Of a DNA stretch of 5,725 nucleotides, positions 1-5,725 are shown piece by piece. Under the pieces are notes generated by a model that saw nothing but the letters and a program-made list of their open reading frames with translations, made no database searches and had not been told where the DNA came from. Numbering within the stretch: the stretch's first letter is position 1; every line of letters begins with the position of its first letter. The stretch comes from an uncultured archaeon (GTDB lineage: Archaea > Thermoproteota > Nitrososphaeria > Nitrososphaerales > CALBXV01): assembly GCA_937890045.1 (NCBI GenBank), contig CALBXV010000408.1:1-5725 (forward strand), written 5' to 3'. Both the position numbers and the translations under genes were made by a program.

Positions 1-1344
1 ATAGCAGTTGCAAAACAACATGGATTAAAGATAAAATATCATGATATGCCATCTTGTGGTGTTACCGTTGAAGAAGTTTTGAACACGATTAAAACTCAAA
101 AACCAACATTAATCGGACTTAGATGTTTTTCAGTTCAAGTTCAGGAAGCAAATGAAATTGCAAAACTAATAAAGAAACGTCATCCTACTTCTAATATATG
201 TGTTGGTGGTCCCCATGCAGCTTCTATACCAGAAGAAACATTGAACGAATTTGAAGGGTTTGATTTTGTTATTGGTGGAGAAGTTGAGTATGTTATACTT
301 GATGTAGTTAAAGGTTTAAAGGCTGGAAACCCGATACATAATGTACACGGTGTGGTTTCAAGAGAAGGTGGAGAGATTCTCGAATCTAAAATGTTTAGGT
401 CTTGGCAAGAAAATCCAAAAAGAATTCATACTGGCTGGCCAGAGGTAAAAGATTTAGATAAACTTCCATTTCCTGCATGGGAAGAATTTGATCTTGATAT
501 GTATCCAGGTGCAGATCCCCATCTTTCGGCGTTAGAATTACCTATAAGTACGAGTAGAGGATGTCCTTCAGCCTGTGGATTTTGTTATCGTCAGTTTGGT
601 AGAGGTAGAAAAAATAGGTCAGTAGAGTCTGTACTGGCAGAAATTGAACATAATATGAATGAATTTGGATGTGAGTCAATTACTTTTTGTGATGAGACTT
701 TTACTTCAAGTAAAGAATGGTGTACAGAGTTATTTACGAAGATGATAGATAGAGGGATTAGTAAAAAACTTAGGTGGTCCTGTGAAACTCGTGTAGATAC
801 TTGTTCGTTAGAGTTTATGAAAAAAATGAAAGAGGCTGGATGTTATTATATATTTTTTGGATTTGAAAGTGGGTCGGATAGAATTTTAAAAACATCTATG
901 AAAGGGTTTGATAAAGAATATATAAAACAGGCTGTAGATTGGACAAATGAGGCAGGTATTATTGCAGCAGGAAGTTTTATATTAGGATTACCAGGGGAAA
1001 CCGAAGAAACTGCAATGGAAACAATAGAATATTCAAAAACATTAGATATGTATTCTATAACATTTCCTATTGCCGTTCCATTTGTAGGAACTACATTAAG
1101 AAACCAAGCAGAACGTGGGGATTATGGTTTAAGAATTCTTACCAATGATTGGAAAGAATATGGAAAACAAAATGGTAGGATAATGGAGAGTGATAACTTA
1201 TCTTATCAAAGATTGTTGGAATTACAAAAATTGGGATATGAAGGTCATCCAAAGAGAAAATTACCCGTTGAAAAGTTTTTATCGGCCACACAGTTGCAGT
1301 CGTCAATTATAACGGAACATAATATAGGATTACAATTACAATAA
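1..1344 (+). CDS. B12-binding-type radical SAM enzyme, 5' end missing
   Basis: The reading frame is open from the first base, so the gene starts upstream. The ATG at 46 is internal, because the 15 codons before it already continue the Rossmann-like fold of a cobalamin-binding domain. Numbering from that Met, residues 1-95 are the rest of this domain (VGGPHAA at 53-59, then VIGGEVEY at 75-82). The radical SAM core follows, with CPSACGFC at 173-180; C173, C177 and C180 would hold the 4Fe-4S cluster. Further core signatures are FCDETF (214-219), GFESGS (272-277) and ILGLPGETEET (312-322). These fit class B radical SAM enzymes, which include methyltransferases and ring-forming or rearranging enzymes. 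The loop that would show a DxHxxG cobalamin motif lies outside the window, so cofactor use is unproven. The substrate is unknown; a sugar or lipid-type small molecule is inferred from the neighbours. The stop overlaps the next start by one base (TAATG). The protein is expected to be cytoplasmic. Family call is firm, exact reaction is not. Confidence 0.94.
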   Translation: MAVAKQHGLKIKYHDMPSCGVTVEEVLNTIKTQKPTLIGLRCFSVQVQEANEIAKLIKKRHPTSNICVGGPHAASIPEETLNEFEGFDFVIGGEVEYVILDVVKGLKAGNPIHNVHGVVSREGGEILESKMFRSWQENPKRIHTGWPEVKDLDKLPFPAWEEFDLDMYPGADPHLSALELPISTSRGCPSACGFCYRQFGRGRKNRSVESVLAEIEHNMNEFGCESITFCDETFTSSKEWCTELFTKMIDRGISKKLRWSCETRVDTCSLEFMKKMKEAGCYYIFFGFESGSDRILKTSMKGFDKEYIKQAVDWTNEAGIIAAGSFILGLPGETEETAMETIEYSKTLDMYSITFPIAVPFVGTTLRNQAERGDYGLRILTNDWKEYGKQNGRIMESDNLSYQRLLELQKLGYEGHPKRKLPVEKFLSATQLQSSIITEHNIGLQLQ

Positions 1345-2672
1345 TGTCATATAAAAAAGATACTTTTTGTATATTACCGTGGATCCACCTTTATACTAAT
1401 ACAGACGGAGTGGTAGGACCCTGTTGTATTTCAGATTATCATGAATTCAGAGATGAATCTTTAAGTATATCTGGAAGGCGTGAAACTGATCCAAGTGTTC
1501 TTGAGGCTTTAAACAGTAATGCCATGAGTAAGGTTAGATTGGATATGATGAAAAATATAGAAAATCCAGTTTGCAGAATTTGTTATGATCAGGAAAAACT
1601 AGGTGCAGGTTCACAGAGATTAGAAAAAAATAATTCGTATTATTTAAATGAAGATAATAAAAAACAATCTTTATTAAAAAATACTGATAAGAGGAATGGC
1701 AAATTAAAATCATTACAAATTGAGTATCTTGATATAAGATTTAGTAATTTGTGTAATTTTAAGTGTAGGGATTGTAATCATTATTTTAGTTCATCGTGGT
1801 GGGACAACGCAAAAAAATTAAACGAACCTTGGAATTCTTCTCTTTATGATTTTAAAAAATATAATAAAGACACCTTACCAAAAGTAATTGATTCCGATGA
1901 ATATGGTGGATTAATGGAAAAAATTGATCCTATTTTGAAAAGTAAAAATTTAAAATTTATTTATTTTGCGGGTGGTGAGCCATTAATAACAGAAAATCAT
2001 TACAAAGTTCTTGAAAGACTTATTGAATTAAAAAAGAAACCATCTTTATGGTACAATACTAACTTTAGTACACTGTCATATAAGAAATATAATTTAATAA
2101 AAATGTGGAAAAAATTATTAAATAAACCACCCTGGAATAATATATCTTTATCAATTAGTCTTGATGGGATGGAAAAAAGAGGAGAGTTGTTAAGAAGTGG
2201 TATGAAATGGGATAAGATATTAGAAAATAGAGAAATTATTAGAAATGAATGTTCTCGAATAGTGATTAATGTTCAGTTTGTTTGGCAAAATTCTAATTAT
2301 TTACATTCTATTGATTTCTTTAAGTTTTTATTGAAATCTAAATTTGTTGAATATCCTAATAATATAAAAATTCATTATCTTCACGATCCCGATTTTATGT
2401 CATTAAAAACTTTATTACCCGAAGATAAATCTAAATTAGAAGAAAAACTTAATAAATTTAAGAAAGAAATACAAAGTAAATTTTCTGAAGATCAGTGTCA
2501 TGAGTTTGTTAGTAACCTTGATAGTTGTATGAAATTTATGAATGATTCAGATAATTCACATTTATTACCTTTGTATTTTAAAAATATGGAGAGATTAGAT
2601 AAAATGAGAAATGAAAATCTTTTAGAAACATTTCCTGAATTTTTAAAAATAAAAGAGCGTCTAAATGTTTAG
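1344..2672 (+). CDS. radical SAM protein with N-terminal SPASM/twitch-like domain
   Basis: This 442-residue protein has two cysteine regions. The first 85 residues look like a SPASM/twitch auxiliary cluster domain: C9 in FCILPW, a DGVVGPCC turn with C27 and C28, then CRICY with C77 and C80. The radical SAM core follows, with CNFKCRDC (C137, C141, C144), the SAM-binding AGGEP (209-213) and the strand motif SLDG (272-275). In most SPASM enzymes the auxiliary domain comes after the core; here it comes first, as in proteins annotated as twitch domain-containing radical SAM proteins. The C-terminal 100 residues are charged and helical, with C385 and C395. Known SPASM-type enzymes act on peptides, proteins or small molecules, so the substrate cannot be named. 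The ATG sits in TAATG at the end of the upstream gene; the only SD-like word is AGGA at 1326-1329, rather far away, so translational coupling is likely. The chosen start leaves C9 in place and fits the domain. Confidence 0.93.
   Translation: MSYKKDTFCILPWIHLYTNTDGVVGPCCISDYHEFRDESLSISGRRETDPSVLEALNSNAMSKVRLDMMKNIENPVCRICYDQEKLGAGSQRLEKNNSYYLNEDNKKQSLLKNTDKRNGKLKSLQIEYLDIRFSNLCNFKCRDCNHYFSSSWWDNAKKLNEPWNSSLYDFKKYNKDTLPKVIDSDEYGGLMEKIDPILKSKNLKFIYFAGGEPLITENHYKVLERLIELKKKPSLWYNTNFSTLSYKKYNLIKMWKKLLNKPPWNNISLSISLDGMEKRGELLRSGMKWDKILENREIIRNECSRIVINVQFVWQNSNYLHSIDFFKFLLKSKFVEYPNNIKIHYLHDPDFMSLKTLLPEDKSKLEEKLNKFKKEIQSKFSEDQCHEFVSNLDSCMKFMNDSDNSHLLPLYFKNMERLDKMRNENLLETFPEFLKIKERLNV
2652..2657 (+). 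promoter_or_regulatory. ribosome binding site of the uncharacterised gene
   Basis: AAAGAG lies seven bases before the ATG at 2665, inside the last codons of the upstream radical SAM gene. It is a modest match, but well placed, and supports this start despite the 8-base overlap. Confidence 0.5.
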
Positions 2673-3957
2673 GTTTGGTTATGATTTTGTTAGTGATAAA
2701 AAAGAAATTTTACATACAAATGGTATTATTAATTATAAGAGTGCAGAATTTAATGTTTTTAATTTATATTCACCACCCTGGTGGGGAGAATTGTTAAATA
2801 AAAATAATTTTAATTGGTCAGTGGATAGTGTTAAAAATATAATTAAGAAAGATTATGATTCTAAGTGGATTTATATGATTGAACCACGTGGTGATTCACG
2901 AGGATGGTTAGGTCAATATCGTGATGAAAATCCTAATGTAATTAAATCATTAACTGCAGGAATGAGTAAAGAATCACTTAGTAGTGTTAGAGATAATAAA
3001 GCAATAATTTGTTTATATCAAGCAGGCGAAGCTGCCCCAGTTAATCATGTTAATATTAATTTATTTGAAGAATTTTATAAAGAACTTCTAAAACATAAAA
3101 TTGATCCATCAAATTTTGTTTTTATTACTGGCAATATGATTGCCAAAGAACAGTTTAGTAAGTGGAAACCAAATAGTGAGTATAAAAATGAAAAAGATTT
3201 TAGTATAATAGAATTTTCTGGATATAGACATATTGATTATAAACAAAAATGGGCTTTAGCTAAAAAAGATCTAAATAAAAATATAGAAAAACATTTTTTA
3301 TGTTACAATAGAGCTATGGTACATCCACATAGATTATTATTATTGGCATTATTAGAAAAAGAAAATCTTATTGATAAAGGACTGGTTTCATATCCAAAAT
3401 TTAGTAAAAAACATTTTAGAGAAAAATTAATAAGTTTTTTTAATATTGGAACGAGACTTCAAAATAAATTATTATTATCTGTAGATAAATTGAAAGAAAG
3501 GGCTCCATCTATAATTGATGTTGATGAATGGAATACAAATCATTTTGATACATCTCCACCCTGGCCATATGAAAAAACATTTTTTTCGTTGGTTAGCGAA
3601 AGTCAGTTTGTACAAGATACATTATTTTTAAGTGAAAAGATATGGAAGTCTATTGCAAACAAACATCCATTTGTTTTAGTGGGGAGTTATAAAACATTAG
3701 ATTATTTACATAAAGAAGGGTTTAAAACTTTTCATCCACTTATAGATGAATCATACGATAAAGAAAAACATCCGTATAAAAGAATTATAAAAATAATAAA
3801 AGAAGTAAAAAAATTATGTTCAATGAATCAATTAGAAATAAACAAATTTTTGTCTGATATTGATGGAATAGTTGAGCATAATTATGATAGATTAATTAAT
3901 GATCATTATAATATTGATAGAACATTTAAAGAATTAGAGGCGATAACAAATGAATAA
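2665..3957 (+). CDS. uncharacterised protein, possible glycosyltransferase-like
   Basis: I do not recognise this 430-residue protein with certainty. It has no signal peptide or membrane segment and looks soluble and cytoplasmic. Visible features in order: SPPWWGE at 36-42; an alpha/beta-looking strand AIICLYQAGEA at 113-123; FVFITGN at 151-157; FLCYNRAMVHPHR at 211-223, followed by a leucine-rich helix; a second SPPW at 297-300; and SEKIWKSIANKHPFVLVG at 323-340, followed by TLDYLHKEGFKTF and DESYD. The EK-plus-helix-plus-hydrophobic-strand pattern is reminiscent of the nucleotide-sugar-binding half of family-10-like fucosyltransferases, where an EK-containing helix precedes a V-V/L-G strand. 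That likeness, and the position between sugar-type enzymes, is why a glycosyltransferase is suggested. This is inference; a viral or bacterial conserved hypothetical is the safe name. It overlaps the upstream gene by 8 bases and the downstream gene by 8. It is the most AT-rich of the genes sampled here. Confidence 0.85.
   Translation: MFRFGYDFVSDKKEILHTNGIINYKSAEFNVFNLYSPPWWGELLNKNNFNWSVDSVKNIIKKDYDSKWIYMIEPRGDSRGWLGQYRDENPNVIKSLTAGMSKESLSSVRDNKAIICLYQAGEAAPVNHVNINLFEEFYKELLKHKIDPSNFVFITGNMIAKEQFSKWKPNSEYKNEKDFSIIEFSGYRHIDYKQKWALAKKDLNKNIEKHFLCYNRAMVHPHRLLLLALLEKENLIDKGLVSYPKFSKKHFREKLISFFNIGTRLQNKLLLSVDKLKERAPSIIDVDEWNTNHFDTSPPWPYEKTFFSLVSESQFVQDTLFLSEKIWKSIANKHPFVLVGSYKTLDYLHKEGFKTFHPLIDESYDKEKHPYKRIIKIIKEVKKLCSMNQLEINKFLSDIDGIVEHNYDRLINDHYNIDRTFKELEAITNE
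3936..3940 (+). promoter_or_regulatory. ribosome binding site of the SDR gene
   Basis: AGAGG lies nine bases before the ATG at 3950, inside the end of the preceding gene. Spacing is normal and supports the chosen start; the next Met codon (residue 5) would sit too far away and would place the nucleotide-binding turn almost at the very N-terminus. Confidence 0.6.
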
Positions 3958-4540
3958 CCAAATGTTAATCATAGGTTCTAATGGTGGAGTTGGAAAAGAA
4001 TGTGTAAAACATTTTTCAACATTGTATGAAGTTATTCCAATTTCAAGAGAACAAGGTGATTTAAGAGATAAAGATTTTTTACGAACATTGGTAGATAAAT
4101 ATAACCCAAGTGTTGTATTGAATTGTGCTGGAGTTTATGAAAAGGGTTTTTATGAAACTTTTGAAAGTAATTTTTTGTCTGCTTCGTTCTTGACTTTAGA
4201 GTTTTACAAAAAAATGGAAAGTGGACATATTATTAATATATGTAGTTCTTCTGCGAATTCAAGTGGTTGGCCAGGTATAGATTATGATAGACTAACTTAT
4301 AATGTTTCTAAGTCATCTCTTAAAAAGTTTAGTAATATGTTACAATCTTCTAAAAATAATTCTGTAAAGGTTACAACTTTAGAACCAGCACAAATAAATA
4401 CAAAAATGTTAAAACATAAATCTGATAAAGTTATACCTTTAGAACCATTTTATATAGTAGAAGTTATTCATTGGATATTAAATCAACCAAAAAGTGTGGT
4501 TATTAGTAGTATGGAAATTCAAAATGATAGTAGATTATAA
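3950..4540 (+). CDS. short-chain dehydrogenase/reductase (SDR)
   Basis: A 196-residue NAD(P)-dependent oxidoreductase of the SDR superfamily. The N-terminal nucleotide-binding turn is IGSNGGVG (8-15), a GxxxGxG match with Ile in place of the usual Thr. GDLRD (36-40) fits the acidic loop near the adenine, and NCAG (58-61) replaces the usual NNAG. The catalytic residues are all placeable: N74, a serine in SSANSS (best S104, thirteen before the tyrosine), Y117 and K121 in YNVSK. The strand TTLEPAQINTKM (142-153) matches the segment after the active site in classical SDRs (usually PG instead of EPA). It is about 50 residues shorter than a typical 250-residue SDR, with little room for a substrate lid, but the end, with VVISSMEI (183-190), resembles the normal last strand, so it is probably complete and not truncated. 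The likely role is reduction or oxidation of a keto/hydroxy group on a sugar or small molecule; the substrate is not readable. Confidence 0.92.
   Translation: MNNQMLIIGSNGGVGKECVKHFSTLYEVIPISREQGDLRDKDFLRTLVDKYNPSVVLNCAGVYEKGFYETFESNFLSASFLTLEFYKKMESGHIINICSSSANSSGWPGIDYDRLTYNVSKSSLKKFSNMLQSSKNNSVKVTTLEPAQINTKMLKHKSDKVIPLEPFYIVEVIHWILNQPKSVVISSMEIQNDSRL
4513..4516 (+). promoter_or_regulatory. weak ribosome binding site deciding the start of the radical SAM/SPASM gene
   Basis: GGAA lies seven bases before the ATG at 4524. It is short, but no SD-like word precedes the alternative GTG at 4494 (the bases there are AAATCAACCAAAAA), so 4524 is preferred. Reinitiation by ribosomes finishing the SDR gene 17 bases downstream may add to expression. 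Confidence 0.4.
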
Positions 4541-5645
4541 CGATTTAGAAGTTTGTCAAATAGAATTAACTACTGAATGTGGTGCCGGATGTCCACAATG
4601 TCCACGAAATGTTTATGGTGGTAAAACGGTTGAAGATTTACCAATATGTGAGTTGTCGTTAGATGATATTAAGAATATATTTCCAATAGAATTGGTTCAG
4701 AGATTAAGATTGGTTTTCTTTTGTGGAACTTATGGTGATCCTATTTGGGCAAGGGATATATTGCCAGTAATAAAGTGGTTAAGGGGAGTAAATTCAAAGT
4801 TGGAAATTGGATTAAATACTAATGGTTCTGCCAGAACTGAAAAATGGTGGGGTGAGATAGCAGATGTTCTTGGTGATAATGGTTATGTTGTTTTTAGTAT
4901 TGATGGTGATGAAGATACTAATCATATTTATAGGAGATGGACGGATTATAATAAAATTATTAGGAATGCAAAATCTTTCATAAAGAGTGGTGGAGAGGCA
5001 ATATGGGAATTTCTTGTATTTCGACACAATGAACATCAAGTTGAAGATATAGAAAATTTCTCTAAGGAACTTGGGTTTAAAAGATTCACATCTAAAAAGA
5101 CTGGAAGATTTTTAACAAAAGATCATACGATTATAGAAAGACAAGAGGTTTTGGATAAGGAAGGTAATATTGAATATTATTTAGAAAAACCAAGACAAGA
5201 AAAATATAGAAATGTTTCGTTAGAGAAGATTGATAATATTATAAAGGAAGTTAGTTCATTTGATGATTATCTTGATGAAGTTCCGATAAAATGTCTTGTT
5301 AAATCTAAGAAAGAAATATATCTTTCTGCAGAAGGACTTTTAGTTCCTTGTGGATGGTTACATGATAGAATGTATGGAGAATATGTTAAAGATAGTAAAT
5401 CATCAAAACAGTTTTGGAATTTAATTTATAATACAGGTGGAAAAGATAAATTAAATGCAAAAATTAATTCTTTAAAAGATATTATAGAGGGAGATTTATT
5501 TCGGAAAGTTAGTGAATCTTGGATTAAAGATTCTATTAGAGATGGTAAAATGGAACGGTGTGCAGTAGTTTGTGGTCAAGATTTGGATATTTTAAAAAAT
5601 CAGGCTTCTAAAATTTATAGATACGAGAGTTATGAAAATGTTTGA
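4524..5645 (+). CDS. radical SAM/SPASM enzyme
   Basis: Read from the ATG at 4524 this is 373 residues. The frame is open back to a GTG at 4494, but that start has no SD-like word and would add a hydrophobic WLLVVW stretch, whereas 4524 has GGAA seven bases before it and leads directly into the first core strand. The radical SAM cluster motif is CGAGCPQC (C19, C23, C26). SAM-binding follows as CGTYGDP (67-73), a variant of the usual GGEP loop, then NTNGS (98-102) and FSIDG (124-128). The C-terminal SPASM-like domain has C257, then GLLVPCGW with C276, and CAVVC with C346 and C350, suggesting at least one auxiliary Fe-S cluster. Such proteins modify peptides, sugars or other small molecules; the substrate here is unknown. 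It overlaps the SDR gene by 17 bases, so the two may act on consecutive intermediates. The final Cys set has fewer cysteines than a full two-cluster SPASM domain. Confidence 0.93.
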   Translation: MIVDYNDLEVCQIELTTECGAGCPQCPRNVYGGKTVEDLPICELSLDDIKNIFPIELVQRLRLVFFCGTYGDPIWARDILPVIKWLRGVNSKLEIGLNTNGSARTEKWWGEIADVLGDNGYVVFSIDGDEDTNHIYRRWTDYNKIIRNAKSFIKSGGEAIWEFLVFRHNEHQVEDIENFSKELGFKRFTSKKTGRFLTKDHTIIERQEVLDKEGNIEYYLEKPRQEKYRNVSLEKIDNIIKEVSSFDDYLDEVPIKCLVKSKKEIYLSAEGLLVPCGWLHDRMYGEYVKDSKSSKQFWNLIYNTGGKDKLNAKINSLKDIIEGDLFRKVSESWIKDSIRDGKMERCAVVCGQDLDILKNQASKIYRYESYENV

Positions 5646-5652
5646 AGGGGAG
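5644..5652 (+). promoter_or_regulatory. strong Shine-Dalgarno site for the nucleotide-sugar dehydrogenase gene
   Basis: The purine run GAAGGGGAG ends five bases before the ATG at 5658. It is the longest SD match in the window and begins in the stop codon of the radical SAM/SPASM gene. It suggests that this last gene is translated independently and perhaps more strongly than the overlapping genes before it. Confidence 0.8.
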
Positions 5653-5657
5653 TTAAA

Positions 5658-5725
5658 ATGAATGTAGGATTTATAGGATTGGGAAAACTTGGTTTACCTT
5701 GTGCATTAGCAGTAGAATCAAGAGG
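5658..5725 (+). CDS. nucleotide-sugar dehydrogenase N-terminus, cut by window edge
   Basis: Only 22 full codons are present. They begin MNVGFIGLGKLGLPCA, which carries the GxGxxG NAD-binding turn (G7, G9, G12) right at the N-terminus. The GKLGLPCA continuation is typical of UDP-glucose/GDP-mannose 6-dehydrogenases, which oxidise the C6 hydroxyl of a sugar nucleotide to a carboxylate in the cytoplasm. 6-phosphogluconate and 3-hydroxyisobutyrate dehydrogenases start similarly but usually carry a GxMGxPMA sequence, so they are less likely. The start is well supported by a strong ribosome binding site five bases upstream. It lies 12 bases after the preceding stop, so it probably belongs to the same transcript, and a sugar-nucleotide enzyme here is the best direct clue that the cluster handles sugars. 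The call rests on a short segment. Confidence 0.78.
   Translation, partial: MNVGFIGLGKLGLPCALAVESR

Noticed and set aside
1624..1630. Run of seven A as a possible programmed frameshift site
   Set aside because: The reading frame continues undisturbed for over 1000 bases with the radical SAM motifs in the same frame, and no stimulatory hairpin or alternative product is apparent. Similar A and T runs (for example T7 at 3580-3586) occur in the other AT-rich genes.
4393..4400. AATAAATA, one mismatch from the T4-type late promoter word TATAAATA
   Set aside because: It is inside the SDR coding sequence, over 120 bases from the next start, and such words are expected by chance at this A+T content. 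No exact late-promoter word was found.
4494..4523. GTG start giving a protein ten residues longer for the radical SAM/SPASM gene
   Set aside because: No SD-like word precedes it, the overlap with the SDR gene would grow to 47 bases, and the added residues do not belong to the first core strand.
4812..5039. A 75-codon open frame on the minus strand
   Set aside because: It lies entirely inside the well supported radical SAM/SPASM gene, has no recognisable motif and has the low-complexity Ile/Thr/Asn make-up expected of an antisense shadow of AT-rich coding DNA.
5646..5657. Terminator or promoter between the fifth and sixth genes
   Set aside because: The gap is only 12 bases, contains the ribosome binding site and cannot form a hairpin with a T tract.
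1..5725. A ribosomal peptide (RiPP) precursor to go with the SPASM-type enzymes
   Set aside because: There is no gap large enough for a separate precursor gene and no short frame with a leader/core look in the window. A precursor outside the window cannot be excluded.

Overview
The window is an AT-rich stretch with all genes on the plus strand: five genes packed end to end and the first codons of a sixth. The first gene is cut by the left edge and the last by the right edge. No RNA genes, insertion sequences, CRISPR arrays or gene-free stretches were seen; the longest gap between genes is 12 bases. Low G+C, overlapping genes and the protein types suggest either a surface-polysaccharide or sugar-modification cluster of an AT-rich (perhaps marine) bacterium, or the auxiliary gene cluster of a large T4-like (cyanophage/pelagiphage-type) virus. 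The sequence alone does not decide between these, and no structural phage gene is visible.

Layout from left to right: (1) a B12-binding-type radical SAM enzyme lacking its first residues (1-1344); (2) a radical SAM enzyme with a SPASM/twitch-like cysteine domain placed in front of the core (1344-2672); (3) a 430-residue protein with no assured family, whose C-terminal third resembles the donor-binding half of family-10-like glycosyltransferases (2665-3957); (4) a short SDR-fold NAD(P)-dependent oxidoreductase with a complete catalytic tetrad (3950-4540); (5) a radical SAM/SPASM enzyme (best start 4524, end 5645); (6) the N-terminus of a nucleotide-sugar dehydrogenase, UDP-glucose 6-dehydrogenase-like (5658 to the edge), behind the strongest ribosome binding site in the window.

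Genes 1 to 5 overlap by 1, 8, 8 and 17 bases, so they are very probably co-transcribed and translationally coupled. Three radical SAM enzymes of three different architectures, an SDR, a possible glycosyltransferase and a nucleotide-sugar dehydrogenase together suggest a pathway that makes or decorates an unusual sugar or glycan: radical chemistry on a sugar or other small molecule, a ketone/alcohol step by the SDR, and transfer to an acceptor. This pathway is inference; the individual fold assignments are well supported except for gene 3. The first gene is visibly richer in G+C than genes 2 to 4, which hints at mosaic assembly of the cluster.
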